A DNA stretch of 57,979 nt from Pseudomonadota bacterium (GCA_021323865.1 JAJPKF010000011.1:1-57979), one strand, 5' to 3'; counted from the stretch's first letter, positions 8,860 to 18,332 are shown. The notes: generated by a model from the letters alone, not told the origin. Made by a program: numbers and translations.

Positions 8860-9606
8860 CTACTCGTGGAAGACGAGCTCGAACCCGCCCAGCGAGAGAC
8901 GGTCCCCGTCCTGGAGGCGGCCGTGGGTAACCAGCTTGCCGTTGATGGCAGTGCCGTTGGTGCTGCCCAGGTCCTCCATGAGCCAATGTCCGTCCTCCAG
9001 CACCAGTTGGGCGTGGCGTCGCGAGACGCGTCGATCGTCGATCGTCACGTCACTTCCAGGAGACCGGCCGATGGTCACGGGACTGCCCTCCAGGTGGTAG
9101 GCGCGGTTGGCCGACACCAGCTGCGAGACGTGCCGGCGAGGGGCGGGAGCCGGGGCGGCCGTCGTCACCGGAAGCGGTCGCGTGTATTGGGCCGCCTCAA
9201 CCTCCTCCCGTCGTCGTGACTCGCTGGGCAGCGGCTGGATGTCCTCCATCTGCGCGCGAACCCCGAACTCTCCCGACTTTAGGTCCCCTCGGCTGTGCAG
9301 GCGCACGATAGGAGGGCTCGCCAGCACGAAGAGCCGGTCTCGTGCATATCGGGACAGATAGGTCTCGACCTCCCGCGTGACCGAGGACTGGATGGGTTTG
9401 AACTGACCGAAGTCGGCCGGGCTGAGGTCGACGTCGAAGATGTTCGGCACCCGGACACCCAAGACTCCGACCACCTGGTCTGCATCCATGACGCGGGCCA
9501 GCCGCTTGGCAATCTCGACGGGCTGCAGCCGGCTGTGGCTGCTCCGGGTCAGCGTTCGCTCCATCAGACGCTCGACGAAGCTCTCGAAGCGAGCGACCAA
9601 ATTCAC
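8860..9606 (-). CDS. FhaA-like protein (DUF3662 plus FHA domain)
   Basis: The N-terminal DUF3662 domain begins at the segment NLVARFESFVERLMERTL and contains LQPVEIAKRLARVMD. A ~50-residue linker and a C-terminal FHA domain follow (TIGRSPGSDVTIDDRRVSRR and DLGSTNGTAINGK), with all phosphothreonine-binding residues present. I place the start at GTG 9606 because family members begin just before this region. The frame is also open to GTG 9663, which would add 19 residues. FhaA in mycobacteria tunes peptidoglycan and flippase activity. This gene heads the wall cluster and diverges from the DedA gene. Confidence 0.87.
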   Translation of the reverse strand: MNLVARFESFVERLMERTLTRSSHSRLQPVEIAKRLARVMDADQVVGVLGVRVPNIFDVDLSPADFGQFKPIQSSVTREVETYLSRYARDRLFVLASPPIVRLHSRGDLKSGEFGVRAQMEDIQPLPSESRRREEVEAAQYTRPLPVTTAAPAPAPRRHVSQLVSANRAYHLEGSPVTIGRSPGSDVTIDDRRVSRRHAQLVLEDGHWLMEDLGSTNGTAINGKLVTHGRLQDGDRLSLGGFELVFHE

Positions 9607-9641
9607 ACGCAATTCTACGTGGATGCCGCTCCAATCGAGCC

Positions 9642-9670
9642 CTGAAGACGCTGGTCCTGCCACTTACAAT
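9642..9670 (+). promoter_or_regulatory. Candidate promoter for the DedA gene
   Basis: A TACAAT -10 hexamer (9665-9670, 5 of 6 to consensus) is preceded at 17 bases by CTGAAG (9642-9647), a weak -35. Transcription would start ~20 bases before the DedA ATG, upstream of its GGAGAGG ribosome-binding site. The site lies between the divergent FhaA-like and DedA genes. Confidence 0.35.
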
Positions 9671-9697
9671 GCGTAGACATCCGGGGCCGGAGAGGCA

Positions 9698-10333
9698 ATG
9701 GGATCGATCGAATCCGCCGTGCTCACCTTCATCAAGCACCTGCTCGAAACGGTTGGATATCCGGGCATTTTTCTGGCCATGCTGGTGGAGGGATCGGGAA
9801 TCCCGCTGCCGAGCGAGATCACCATGCCCTTCGCGGGGTTCCTGACCGTACATCGGTTCGCGGTGCCCTGGGTGATCGTGGTGGGAACGGTGGCGGAGGT
9901 GTGCGGCGCCTGCATCGGTTACGCCATCGGTTACTTCGGGGGCCGTCCGCTCGTGGAGAGCTACGGAAGGTACGTCATGATCTCCCATCACGACGTCGAT
10001 CGGTTCTCCGCCTGGTTCGATCGCTACGGCAGCGCCGTGATCCTCATCGGACGCCTGCTTCCCGCCGTCCGGTCCTACGTTTCCATCGCGGGAGGCGTCG
10101 CCCGGATGCCGCTCAAACCGTTCCTGTTGTTCAGCGTGCTGGGCTCGCTCATCTGGTGTACGTTCCTCACCATCCTGGGCCGTGAGCTGGGCGACCACTG
10201 GACCCGCATCAGCACGGCGACCCGACCGTTTGAAGTACCGATCGTCATCGGGGTCCTCGTTCTCTTGGTCGCGTATCTGATCTTCCGGCACTTCCGACCA
10301 GGCCGGCAGGCAGCGCCCGAGGAGATCGGCTAG
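9698..10333 (+). CDS. DedA family membrane protein
   Basis: 211 residues with 4-5 membrane segments. The signature re-entrant region LVEGSGIPLPSEITMPFAG (~30-48) and the second DedA motif RLLPAVRSYVSIAGGVARM (~115-133) with its conserved Arg are present. DedA proteins support membrane homeostasis, and some recycle undecaprenyl phosphate or flip phospholipids. That role would fit the adjacent wall-synthesis cluster, but this is inference. The ATG at 9698 follows GGAGAGGCA, a strong RBS. The C-terminus is basic and probably cytoplasmic. Confidence 0.9.
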   Translation: MGSIESAVLTFIKHLLETVGYPGIFLAMLVEGSGIPLPSEITMPFAGFLTVHRFAVPWVIVVGTVAEVCGACIGYAIGYFGGRPLVESYGRYVMISHHDVDRFSAWFDRYGSAVILIGRLLPAVRSYVSIAGGVARMPLKPFLLFSVLGSLIWCTFLTILGRELGDHWTRISTATRPFEVPIVIGVLVLLVAYLIFRHFRPGRQAAPEEIG

Positions 10334-10402
10334 CCGAGGTACGCCTCAACCCGCCGGTCCGGCGACCTCAGACGAGCTGGGTCGGTCTCCCGGCGCGGAC
10401 GC

Positions 10403-11590
10403 CTATCCGGACCAGGTGGCCATGCGGGTGTGGCCGGGCTTGGACAGCGCGGGATTGAGGATTGTCTGATTCTGGGTCCACCAGGTGTCTTCGTAGTCGT
10501 CGTGGTGGAACTCGAAAATCACCTCGTCGGTGCCGACGGGTGGCTGGGCGAGAGCGCTGCCGGGAATGGCTGGGACGGGCGCTCCGTCAAAGGTCGGAGC
10601 CGCTGAGGTAAGCAAATATACCGTCCCGTTGGCGGATAGCCGCCAGCCAAAGTCGATGCCGTTGAAAAACTCCACGGCGCCCCCGGGCGTCTTGGGACAG
10701 GTCAGCGCGGTCACCCGCGCGTTGAGCGCCTGCCGGGTCATGTACTCGTATGTCACCAGAGGATTGGTCCAGCTGTAGCCGCCGACGTTGGTGCACTGCT
10801 TGACCGATCCCGCCGGTGACAGGTACCACTTGAAGTTGATGCCGTCGGCGCCCGCAACTGCTGAACTGGTGGTGGTTTGCGGGGCGTTGGTGGCATCCCG
10901 ACCCAACAGAACCGTCTTGGGGGCCGTGGCGGTGGCTCGCCGAACGGAAGATGTCCCGGTTGGCGCCTTGGCGTAGGGCGATGCCGGCGGGGGTGCCGAG
11001 TACCAGAAAACGTCGTTTCCCGGCTTGGGCAGGTTCACGGAACCGGCACTCGCGCCGTTCTTTCGCCAGTCGGCCCCGCTGAGGGTATCGCCACCCTGGA
11101 AGAAGATGTCGGCGCCGTCCACGTTTTGGGGCAGGCAGCCGGAGGTCACGCAGTCACTCTTGCTGCATTGGCCTGCCTGCCAGCAGACGCTGAGGTTATA
11201 GGTGGAATTGGAGGAGCCCAGCCACAGCGCCTTGGTCAACAGGTTATTGGTGCTCCAGTACAGCTGAATGCCGGTGGAGCAGGGCACGACGACCGGCCAG
11301 GTGTTTTGCGCCACCTTCTTGTTGACCAGCCACACGATGACGATGGGCGCGTACCGATCGCCGTCCACGCAGGTTCCGGCCTTCCAGTTGAACTGGATGC
11401 CGGTGGCACAGCTGGTAGATGGGGAGCAGGGGGCCGCGGCTACAGATCGGTTCGAGCCGTTGTTGTCGACCACCATGTAGGCCGGCGAGGTGCTCGTGGC
11501 CGCCTGCGCGGTGGGGGCGACCATCCCACCCCACGCCGCCAGACAGAGCGCCGGTACTGTCAACAGCCGCCAGTTCAGTCGCTTCGTCAC
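10403..11590 (-). CDS. Secreted protein of unknown family, tandem copy A
   Basis: 395 residues with a Sec signal peptide (~1-31, ending TAQAATS). The mature protein is rich in Trp, Asn and Cys. Its N-terminal half carries paired short motifs CATGIQFNW and CSTGIQLYW, and its C-terminal half has DGINFKW and NGIDFGW. This suggests a fold built from four related GI-x-F-x-W units joined by a Thr/Ala/Pro linker (~200-225). Conserved Cys spacing suggests disulfides. The C-terminus ends FHHDDYEDTWWTQNQTILNP. It is a tandem paralogue of the gene at 11781-12971. I recognise no enzymatic motif. A cell-surface or extracellular binding role is only a guess. Confidence 0.75.
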   Translation of the reverse strand: MTKRLNWRLLTVPALCLAAWGGMVAPTAQAATSTSPAYMVVDNNGSNRSVAAAPCSPSTSCATGIQFNWKAGTCVDGDRYAPIVIVWLVNKKVAQNTWPVVVPCSTGIQLYWSTNNLLTKALWLGSSNSTYNLSVCWQAGQCSKSDCVTSGCLPQNVDGADIFFQGGDTLSGADWRKNGASAGSVNLPKPGNDVFWYSAPPPASPYAKAPTGTSSVRRATATAPKTVLLGRDATNAPQTTTSSAVAGADGINFKWYLSPAGSVKQCTNVGGYSWTNPLVTYEYMTRQALNARVTALTCPKTPGGAVEFFNGIDFGWRLSANGTVYLLTSAAPTFDGAPVPAIPGSALAQPPVGTDEVIFEFHHDDYEDTWWTQNQTILNPALSKPGHTRMATWSG

Positions 11591-11660
11591 GTTAGATCAC
11601 CATACGAGAGAAATTCGGCGCTGCCGAAAACAGGGAGGACGACCCCCTCACGCCAGTAGC

Positions 11661-11689
11661 ATCATAACCACTTGGATTGACATTCTCAA
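11661..11689 (-). promoter_or_regulatory. Strong sigma70-like promoter for secreted protein copy A
   Basis: On the minus strand TTGAGA (11689-11684, 5/6 to consensus) is followed by a 17-base spacer and TATGAT (11666-11661, 5/6). A transcript would begin near 11654, about 64 bases before the start codon at 11590. It lies in the 190-base gap between the two paralogues, so copy A can be expressed independently of copy B. Confidence 0.6.
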
Positions 11690-11780
11690 GTTGGAAATGC
11701 GCCACGGGCGCGAGGCGTCGTTGACGAAGCGTTTCTCGGCTTGCGGGCCTACGGAGCGAAGCGCCGCCCGAGCGGCTCGA

Positions 11781-12971
11781 TCAGCCCGTCCAGGTCCCCA
11801 TGCGCGAGTGTCCAGGCTTGGTAAGCGCCGGGTTCAGGACGGTCTGATTCTGGGTCCACCACGCGTTCGAGAAATCGTCGTGATGAAACCCCAGGATCAC
11901 CTCGTCGGTGCCCGTCGGCGGCTGCGGGATGGCACTGGGCGCGATGCCCGACGCCGGTGAACCGTTGAAGGTCGGGACTGCCGCCCAGAGCAGATAGGTC
12001 GTGCCGTTGGCCGCAAGCTGCCAGCGGTAATCGATGCCGTTGAAGAACAAGGTGGTTCCACCGGCACTCTTGGGGCAGGTAAGCGCACTGACTCTGGCGT
12101 TCAGGGCCTGTCGCGTCATGTACGCATAGGTCACCAGTGGGTTGGTCCAGTTGTATCCCGCCGCGTTGGTGCACTGTTTCACTGAGCCCGACGGCGCCAG
12201 CGACCATTGGAAGTTGACGTCGTTGGCCGCCGCGGGGGCCGAGTTGGTGGTGGTTTCAGGACCGTTGGTCGAGTCCCGGCCCAGGAGCACCACCTTCGGA
12301 GCGGCGACGGTACTGTGACGAGCACCCGATGCCGGAGTGCGTGGAGCACCGGCGAACGGCGACGCCGGCGGAGTGCCCGCCGTCCAGTAAACGTCGTCCA
12401 CCGGTGTCGACGGCTTCACCGTGCCCACGGTGGCACCACTCTTCCGCCAGTTAGCGCTCGTAAGGCTGTCGCCGCCCTGGAAGAAGATGTCGGCGCCGTC
12501 CACATTCTGAGGCAGGCAGCCGGCGGTGACGCAGACACTGTGGTTGCACTGGCCTGCCTGCCAGCAGACGCTGAGGTTATACGTGGAGCTGGAGGAACCC
12601 AGCCACAGCGCCTTGGTCAGCAGGTTATTGGTGCTCCAGTAGAGCTGAATGCCGGTGGAGCAGGGCACGACGACCGGCCAGGTGTTTTGCGCGACCTTCT
12701 TGTTCACCAGCCACACGATGACGATGGGCGCGTAACGATCGCCGTTCACGCAGGCCCCGGCCTTCCAGTTGAACTGGATGCCCGTGGCACAGCTGGTAGA
12801 TGGAGAGCAGGGCGCTGCGGCTACAGATCGGTTCGAGCCGTTGTTGTCGACCACCATGTAGGCCGGCGAGGAGCTGCTGGCGGCTTGCGCGGGAGCCACG
12901 AAGGCGCCACCCCACGCGGCCAGACAGAGCACCGGGACGATAAGCAGGCGCGGATTCGGCCGATGGATCAT
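11781..12971 (-). CDS. Secreted protein of unknown family, tandem copy B
   Basis: 396 residues, a paralogue of copy A along the whole length. The signal peptide ends APAQAASS. The first ~150 mature residues (VDNNGSNRSVAAAPCSPSTS through WQAGQC and LPQNVDGADIFFQGGD) are almost identical to copy A. The linker (~200-225) and C-terminal half have diverged. The four GI/V-x-F/Y-x-W-type units are present (the third reads NDVNFQW, the fourth NGIDYRW). It ends HHDDFSNAWWTQNQTVLNP and KPGHSRMGTWTG. No catalytic motif is visible. Uneven divergence suggests duplication followed by gene conversion or purifying selection in the first half. Confidence 0.75.
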   Translation of the reverse strand: MIHRPNPRLLIVPVLCLAAWGGAFVAPAQAASSSSPAYMVVDNNGSNRSVAAAPCSPSTSCATGIQFNWKAGACVNGDRYAPIVIVWLVNKKVAQNTWPVVVPCSTGIQLYWSTNNLLTKALWLGSSSSTYNLSVCWQAGQCNHSVCVTAGCLPQNVDGADIFFQGGDSLTSANWRKSGATVGTVKPSTPVDDVYWTAGTPPASPFAGAPRTPASGARHSTVAAPKVVLLGRDSTNGPETTTNSAPAAANDVNFQWSLAPSGSVKQCTNAAGYNWTNPLVTYAYMTRQALNARVSALTCPKSAGGTTLFFNGIDYRWQLAANGTTYLLWAAVPTFNGSPASGIAPSAIPQPPTGTDEVILGFHHDDFSNAWWTQNQTVLNPALTKPGHSRMGTWTG

Positions 12972-13205
12972 GGTGGATCACCTCTCGCGGCGAGTTGTAC
13001 GCAACCGACCGCAGCAAGTGGGGGCCACCGTCGCGTCACGAGTATCTTACCGACTGGGACAGATTTCCGCCAGTACCCCCGGCGCGCACTGAAACCGCGA
13101 AGGCGCAGGGTCAGCCGCCTGGGGCCTCCGAGACCAGCGGTTGGCGCAGCTCGAAGCCGGCACCAGATGCCCTGAGAGGACCGAGAAGCGACTGCGCTTG
13201 CGGCC

Positions 13206-14489
13206 TTAAGCGCTCTCGTCGTAGAGGGTTTCTTCCTCTTCCTGCTCCCGCTGTGGCAGCGGGATCGGCTCGAGAATCGGGCCTTCCTGCTTCAGAATCA
13301 CCTTCTCGGTGATGGTGCAGGACTTGATGTCGTTGCGGGAGGGGATGTCGTACATGATGTCGAGGAGCACATCTTCGACGATGGTGCGGAGGCCCCGGGC
13401 GCCCGTCTTCTGGGCCAGAGCCTGTATCGCCGTTTCCTCCAGCGCCTCGGGTGTGAAGACCAAGTCGACCTTGTCGAGCTCGAAAAACTTGCGGTACTGC
13501 TTCACGATGGAGTTCTTCGGCTCACTCAGGATGCGAATCAAGGACTCCTGGTTCAGAGGCTCCAAGCCAACGATGACTGGGAGCCTGCCCACGAACTCCG
13601 GAATGAGCCCGTACTGGAGCAGATCCTCGGGTATGACGGTAGCCAGTGGCTTGTCGGTGTCCTTGACGAACTCCGCCCCATAGCCGTACGGGCGGTTCTT
13701 TCCGACCCGGCGCTCCACGATCTTGTTCAGACCCTCGAATGCTCCTCCGCAGATGAAGAGGATGCTCGCGGTGTTGATCTGGATGAAGTCCTGGTGTGGG
13801 TGCTTGCGGCCGCCCTGTGGCGGCACATTGGCCACCGTCCCCTCAATGATCTTGAGGAGCGCCTGCTGCACGCCTTCGCCAGACACGTCCCGGGTGATGG
13901 AGGGATTGTCGGACTTGCGGGCGATCTTGTCGATCTCGTCGATGTAGACGATGCCTTTCTCGGCGCGGCTGATGTCGAAATCCGCTGACTGAATCAGACG
14001 CAGCAGGATGTTCTCGACATCCTCGCCTACGTAACCGGCCTCCGTGAGGGCTGTAGCGTCGGCGATGCAGAAAGGCACGTCCAGCACTCGGGCAAGGGTC
14101 TGCGCCAGAAGCGTCTTGCCGCAGCCGGTGGGCCCGATTAGGAGGATATTGCTCTTTCCCAGCTCCACGTCGTCGATCTGCATACCCGCGGCGACGCGCT
14201 TGTAGTGGTTGTAGACAGCCACCGACAGCACCTTCTTCGCGCGGTCCTGACCGATGACGTACTGGTTGAGCTGCTCCATGATGCGCTTGGGGGTGGGGAT
14301 CTTTTGGATGTGCAGCCGGGTGGCCGGAGCCGCCGACTGTTCCTCGGCGATGATCTCCTGGCAGAGGTCGATACACTCGTCGCAGATGTACACGCCGCCG
14401 GGGCCGGCGATGAGCCGGTGCACCTGCTCCTGGCTCTTGCCACAGAAGGAGCAGCGGTACTGAACGCGCGGAGTCTTCGAACCAGCCAT
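13206..14489 (-). CDS. clpX: ATP-dependent Clp protease ATP-binding subunit ClpX
   Basis: 427 residues, full length. The N-terminal zinc-binding domain carries four Cys (YRCSFCGKS ... [10 protein letters not shown]). The AAA+ domain has Walker [13 protein letters not shown], pore loop GYVGED, Walker [12 protein letters not shown] and sensor/arginine segment EFVGRLPVI. ClpX unfolds tagged substrates and feeds them to ClpP. The gene lies ~30 bases downstream of clpP in the order tig-clpP-clpX, the common bacterial arrangement. The acidic C-terminal tail ([12 protein letters not shown]) is ordinary for the family. Confidence 0.98.
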   Translation of the reverse strand: MAGSKTPRVQYRCSFCGKSQEQVHRLIAGPGGVYICDECIDLCQEIIAEEQSAAPATRLHIQKIPTPKRIMEQLNQYVIGQDRAKKVLSVAVYNHYKRVAAGMQIDDVELGKSNILLIGPTGCGKTLLAQTLARVLDVPFCIADATALTEAGYVGEDVENILLRLIQSADFDISRAEKGIVYIDEIDKIARKSDNPSITRDVSGEGVQQALLKIIEGTVANVPPQGGRKHPHQDFIQINTASILFICGGAFEGLNKIVERRVGKNRPYGYGAEFVKDTDKPLATVIPEDLLQYGLIPEFVGRLPVIVGLEPLNQESLIRILSEPKNSIVKQYRKFFELDKVDLVFTPEALEETAIQALAQKTGARGLRTIVEDVLLDIMYDIPSRNDIKSCTITEKVILKQEGPILEPIPLPQREQEEEETLYDESA

Positions 14490-14519
14490 TAGATCCCTAC
14501 CCCTGTCATAACAGCCCCC

Positions 14520-15155
14520 TCAGGAAACCGCAACAGGCTCGTTGACCGGCTGGGACGTAACGACCTGATCGACGAGGCCATACTCTCGTGCCTGCTCCGC
14601 CGTGAAGAACCGGTCACGCTGAAAGTCGCTGCGCAGCTGCTCGACCGGTATGCCGGTGTGGTGTGAAAGTATATCAAGATTGCGGTCCTGCAATCGCAGC
14701 AGCTCCCGGGCGTGAATCTCGATATCCGGTGCCGATCCGGCCAGCCCCCCTTGGATGAGGGCGGGGTGGTAGTGGATGGTGGCGTTGGGCAGTGAGAACC
14801 GCTTTCCGATCGCTCCACCGGCGAGCAGGACCGTGCCCATGCTGCCGGCAAAACCGATGCAGAAGGTGGACACGTCGGGGTTCACCAGCTGCATGGTGTC
14901 GTAGATCGCCAGCCCGGCCGTGATGGATCCGCCGGGTGAATTGATATACATCGAGATGTCTCGATCGGGCTCCTCCGACTGCAGAAACAGCAGCTGGGCG
15001 CAGACCAAGGAGGCGATGTCGTCGTTGATGGGCGTGGCGACAAATATGATGCGCTCTTTCAGGAGACGCGAATAGATGTCGAAGGCCCGCTCACCACGGT
15101 TGGTGGTTTCGATAACGGTGGGGACCAGGTAGTTTTCGGGTGCCATTTCTCTCAT
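14520..15155 (-). CDS. clpP: ATP-dependent Clp protease proteolytic subunit ClpP
   Basis: 211 residues. The catalytic triad is intact: Ser in [11 protein letters not shown], His in NATIHYHP and Asp in [10 protein letters not shown]. Two positions near the active site differ from the most common ClpP sequence: the usual GQAASMG is GFAGSMG, and the usual IHQP is HYHP. The N-terminus reads [20 protein letters not shown]. It forms the tetradecameric chamber used with ClpX. It lies between tig (8-base gap) and clpX. No second clpP is present in the window, unlike the tandem clpP1-clpP2 of actinobacteria. Confidence 0.97.
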   Translation of the reverse strand: MREMAPENYLVPTVIETTNRGERAFDIYSRLLKERIIFVATPINDDIASLVCAQLLFLQSEEPDRDISMYINSPGGSITAGLAIYDTMQLVNPDVSTFCIGFAGSMGTVLLAGGAIGKRFSLPNATIHYHPALIQGGLAGSAPDIEIHARELLRLQDRNLDILSHHTGIPVEQLRSDFQRDRFFTAEQAREYGLVDQVVTSQPVNEPVAVS

Positions 15156-15163
15156 TCCTTGTG

Positions 15164-16555
15164 TCAGGCCGTCTCGGCGGCCGCCGGCTCGACGCCGGCG
15201 TCGGACACCGGTTCGTCGGCTTCATCCTCCGGTACCGTCAGTCCGCTGACGCTCTGGACTAGCCAGCGAATCGCATCACGTTTGCGCAGTTCCTCCTCGA
15301 TTGAGCCCCGCAGCGCGGTCGAAGCACTCAGCCGCTCCATATCCCGCTCGGAGCGGGATAGGTTCTCGGTGAAGCGCTGCATCTGCGAGTTCACCTCGTC
15401 GGGGTCCGCGTGGATGTCCTCGGCATCGGCCACGGCCTCGAGGATCAGGTCGCGCTTGACCAAGCGTTCCGCGTTGGGTCGGAGGTCCTGCCGGTACTCT
15501 TCCTCCGACTTGCGGGCTGCGATCAGGAACTGCTCGAAGCGCATGCCCTGTCGCTCGAAATAGCGTCGCTGGTCTCGGAGCATGCTGTCCAGCTCGGCCT
15601 CGACGAGAATGTCCGGCGCCACGAGGTTGGTGCGCGCGGTGAGGGAGTCGATGACCTCAGAGGCGACCTTATTGAATGCTTCCTCGCGGCGTTCCCGCTC
15701 CAGGTTGCGACGGATGAGCTCACGGAGCTCCTGGACGGTGGTGGTGTCACTGACGGTCCGTGCGAAGTCGTCGTTGAGATCGGGCAGCACCTTGCGCTGG
15801 ATCTCCTTCACGACAATGCGCAGGCTCAGGGACTTCCCGGCCAGCTCCTGCTGCCCATAGTCGGGCGGCAGGCTTAGGACCGTTTCGCGGATGTCCCCCG
15901 GCCGTGCGTTCACCAGCTCCTTGCTGAGTCCGGGGAACTGCCGGTCCGGGCTGTCCTGTTCGTCCACCAGCTCGAACTGGAAGTCCTCCTGTGACAGGAC
16001 CTCCTCGCCATCGGCCCGGCCATGAATGTTCATCTTGACCACATCGCCAGTTTCCGCTGCTCTGGCCGCCGCCGGTTCGAGGGTGGCCCGCGAGCGCCGC
16101 ACCTCCTCGAGCACTCGATCCACGTCTACGTCGGCCACCACCACCGGTGGGGCAGGAATCTTGATGTCCTCGATGGCCGGCAGGTGAACGTCGGGCTTGG
16201 TGGGGACGGTGGCCGCGAAGGCGAACGGCTCGCCGGGCGTCAGGTGCCCATGGTCGTCGGGTAGGTCGATCTCGCCCGAATCGAGAGCCTCCACGCCGCT
16301 CTGTCGAAGCGCCGTTGGGTACCATGCTCGGACTGCTTCGTTGGTGGCCTGATGAAAGAAAGCGTCGTCGCCGTAGGCGCGAAGGACCAGGTTGCGGGGC
16401 GCCTTTCCGGGCCGAAAACCAGGCACGCGAACTCGCTGAGCCAGCTTTCGGTAGGTGGCCTCGATGGCGCGGTCAACCTCTTCGGGCGTCACCGTCACGT
16501 CCAGCCGGACCCTGCTCTCTCCGGTGGGACTGACCTCTACCTGCATGCTCTTCAC
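15164..16555 (-). CDS. tig: Trigger factor (ribosome-associated chaperone and PPIase)
   Basis: 463 residues. The N-terminal ribosome-binding domain has the signature region [20 protein letters not shown] (~42-61). The FKBP-type PPIase domain follows at ~165-250 ([14 protein letters not shown]). The helical C-terminal chaperone domain runs to an Ala/Glu-rich tail ([16 protein letters not shown]). It binds nascent chains at the ribosome exit tunnel. It is the first gene of tig-clpP-clpX, with tRNA-Leu upstream on the same strand. Confidence 0.97.
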   Translation of the reverse strand: MKSMQVEVSPTGESRVRLDVTVTPEEVDRAIEATYRKLAQRVRVPGFRPGKAPRNLVLRAYGDDAFFHQATNEAVRAWYPTALRQSGVEALDSGEIDLPDDHGHLTPGEPFAFAATVPTKPDVHLPAIEDIKIPAPPVVVADVDVDRVLEEVRRSRATLEPAAARAAETGDVVKMNIHGRADGEEVLSQEDFQFELVDEQDSPDRQFPGLSKELVNARPGDIRETVLSLPPDYGQQELAGKSLSLRIVVKEIQRKVLPDLNDDFARTVSDTTTVQELRELIRRNLERERREEAFNKVASEVIDSLTARTNLVAPDILVEAELDSMLRDQRRYFERQGMRFEQFLIAARKSEEEYRQDLRPNAERLVKRDLILEAVADAEDIHADPDEVNSQMQRFTENLSRSERDMERLSASTALRGSIEEELRKRDAIRWLVQSVSGLTVPEDEADEPVSDAGVEPAAAETA

Positions 16556-16636
16556 CTGTGCCTTCGCGGCTCGATCGGCGCTCGGTCAGCCGTCCGAAAT
16601 CGTCAGGCCGCGCAGCTCCCGTTCGGCTGGGAGCGG

Positions 16637-16720
16637 TGGTAGGGACGGAGGGACTCGAACCCTCACGCCAAAGGCACATGATCCTAAGTCATGCCTGTCT
16701 ACCAGTTCCAGCACGTCCCC
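16637..16720 (-). tRNA. tRNA-Leu (anticodon UAG)
   Basis: 84 bases including an encoded CCA. The acceptor GGGGACG pairs with CGTCCCT (one G-U). The anticodon loop CTTAGGA sits on the stem CATGA/TCATG, giving anticodon TAG. The T arm GAGGGTTCGAGTCCCTC is regular, and a short variable arm (TGCCTTTGGCG region) marks the class II type. It reads CUA and CUN leucine codons. It lies just upstream of tig on the same strand. Confidence 0.95.
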
Positions 16721-16796
16721 ACGCGCCCTTACGATACGGGCAAAGGAGCGCTATTCCAGGATACCAGGGGCCTCCCGGCTCCTACACTGTGAGGCA

Positions 16797-17651
16797 ATGC
16801 CGGAACTACCGGAGCTGGAGGGCCTTGCGGCCTGGGTGAACACCGATCTGGCAGGGCGCCGGGTCGATGAAGTGCGGCTCAGATCGGTGGCCGCCCTCAA
16901 GACTTTCGACCCACCCATCTCTACCCTGGCCGGTCGGACGGTGGGCCCTGCCGGCCGCCGGGGCAAGTACCTGCACATCTCAATGGGAGATTTGCTCCTG
17001 GTCACCCATTTGAGCTTGGGTGGCTGGCTGCGCTGGAGCCCCGGTGCGACGACTCGCAAGCCGTCCCTGCGTGGGCCCATCATCGCCGAGGTCCGTCTCG
17101 ATGGCGGCTCCTTGGACTTGACCGAGCACGGAAAGGAGAAGCGACTGGCGATCTGGGTCGTTCGCCGCCTCGAGGACGTGCCGCGGATCGGCGACCTAGG
17201 ACCCGAGCCGCTTGACCCGAATCTCGCGCTCGACGATTTCACGGAGCGTGTGCGGGCGGCCCCGGGCACCATTAAGCATGTGCTTGCCGATCAGCGGGTT
17301 ATCGCGGGAATCGGCAACGCGTACTCGGACGATATTCTTCACGCTGCCCGTCTGTCGCCCTTTCTTCGCGCGGCCCGTCTGGACGGCGACCAGATCGGCG
17401 GCCTCTACGAAGCGATGCGAACGGTACTCAACGATGCCGTTGCCGAAAGTGTTGGAGTGTCCGGAGGCAAACTCAAGGAAATCAAGCGGGCGCACTTTCG
17501 CGTGCACGGGCGCGCGGGCGCGCCCTGTCCTGCCTGCGGAGATGCCATCCGGCCCGTGTGGATGGGCGAGCGCTCATTCGAGTACTGTCCCAACTGCCAA
17601 ACCGGAGGTCGGGTGTATGCGGACCGCCGGCTCAGCCGATTCCTCAAGTAG
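16797..17651 (+). CDS. Fpg/Nei family DNA glycosylase/AP lyase
   Basis: 284 residues from ATG 16797, which follows GAGG. The N-terminal catalytic Pro2-Glu3 (MPELPELEG), the Lys of GRRGKYLHI (~57) and the helix-two-turn-helix (QRVIAGIGNAYSDDILHAA) are present. The C-terminal zinc finger has CPACGDAI and YCPNCQ. It removes oxidised bases from DNA and cleaves the abasic site. The PELPELEG start differs from the classical MutM PELPEVE, and the product of this subgroup may be a formamidopyrimidine or endonuclease VIII-like enzyme. It stands divergent from the tRNA-Leu and tig genes. Confidence 0.92.
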   Translation: MPELPELEGLAAWVNTDLAGRRVDEVRLRSVAALKTFDPPISTLAGRTVGPAGRRGKYLHISMGDLLLVTHLSLGGWLRWSPGATTRKPSLRGPIIAEVRLDGGSLDLTEHGKEKRLAIWVVRRLEDVPRIGDLGPEPLDPNLALDDFTERVRAAPGTIKHVLADQRVIAGIGNAYSDDILHAARLSPFLRAARLDGDQIGGLYEAMRTVLNDAVAESVGVSGGKLKEIKRAHFRVHGRAGAPCPACGDAIRPVWMGERSFEYCPNCQTGGRVYADRRLSRFLK

Positions 17652-17708
17652 GCGCCCTGGACCGCTTGCTACCATGGTCCCTGGCAGCCCGGGGAGGCGA
17701 GAAGGGGA

Positions 17709-18332
17709 ATGATGGACCGGAGCCGGCTCGAGGCGTTCAGTGATGGCGTGCTGGCCGTTGCCATTACGCTGCTGGCGCTCAACCTGACGGTCGCCGGGCC
17801 GGGCCACGGCACACTGCTGCACCAGCTCGGCGATCGCTGGCCTGCGTTTCTGGCATACCTGATCAGCTTTGTGACCATCGGCATCATCTGGGTGAATCAC
17901 CATGCCCTCGTGGGCAACATCGCCGTGGTCGACCGAAGGCTCATGTTCATCAACCTTATCCTCCTGATCTTCGTGGTGCTCATTCCGTTCGCGACCGGCA
18001 CCATGGCCCAATACCTGACTCACGGGGGCATGGACTCAAGCGTAGCCATGGCCATCTATGCCGCTGTGTTCGAAGGGATGTCTCTGGGCTTCGCGGCGCT
18101 CATCCTATGGACGCTTGCTCCGGGCAATTCCATTCACCCTGTTCCGGTTGTGCGTCATCGCAGCGTGGCGCTGCGTTTCACCCTAGGTGTCTTCATCTAT
18201 CTGCCCGCCATTGGGCTGGCGTTCATCAGTCCGCCGGCCGCGCTGGTGGTGATCGGTCTGGTCGCGGTGTACTACATCTTCGAGCGGACGCCCTCCCCCG
18301 GCCCGGCGAGTGAGGGATTGGAGGACCGGTGA
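17709..18332 (+). CDS. TMEM175-like (DUF1211) potassium channel protein
   Basis: 207 residues with about 6 membrane segments. The N-terminus carries the family signature RLEAFSDGVLAVAITLL (RxxxFSDG, ~5-21), whose hydrophobic residues line the pore in bacterial TMEM175 channels. Helix 2 has GIIWVNHHALV. The protein is a six-helix single-repeat type and would tetramerise to pass K+. The ATG at 17709 follows GAAGGGGA; a second ATG directly after it is also usable. The C-terminal tail is short and charged. The selectivity of individual homologues varies. Confidence 0.88.
   Translation: MMDRSRLEAFSDGVLAVAITLLALNLTVAGPGHGTLLHQLGDRWPAFLAYLISFVTIGIIWVNHHALVGNIAVVDRRLMFINLILLIFVVLIPFATGTMAQYLTHGGMDSSVAMAIYAAVFEGMSLGFAALILWTLAPGNSIHPVPVVRHRSVALRFTLGVFIYLPAIGLAFISPPAALVVIGLVAVYYIFERTPSPGPASEGLEDR

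Noticed and set aside
17652..17708. Hairpin-like GGACC/GGTCC between the glycosylase and the TMEM175-like gene
   Set aside because: Five-base stem with a long loop and no T tract; likely chance.
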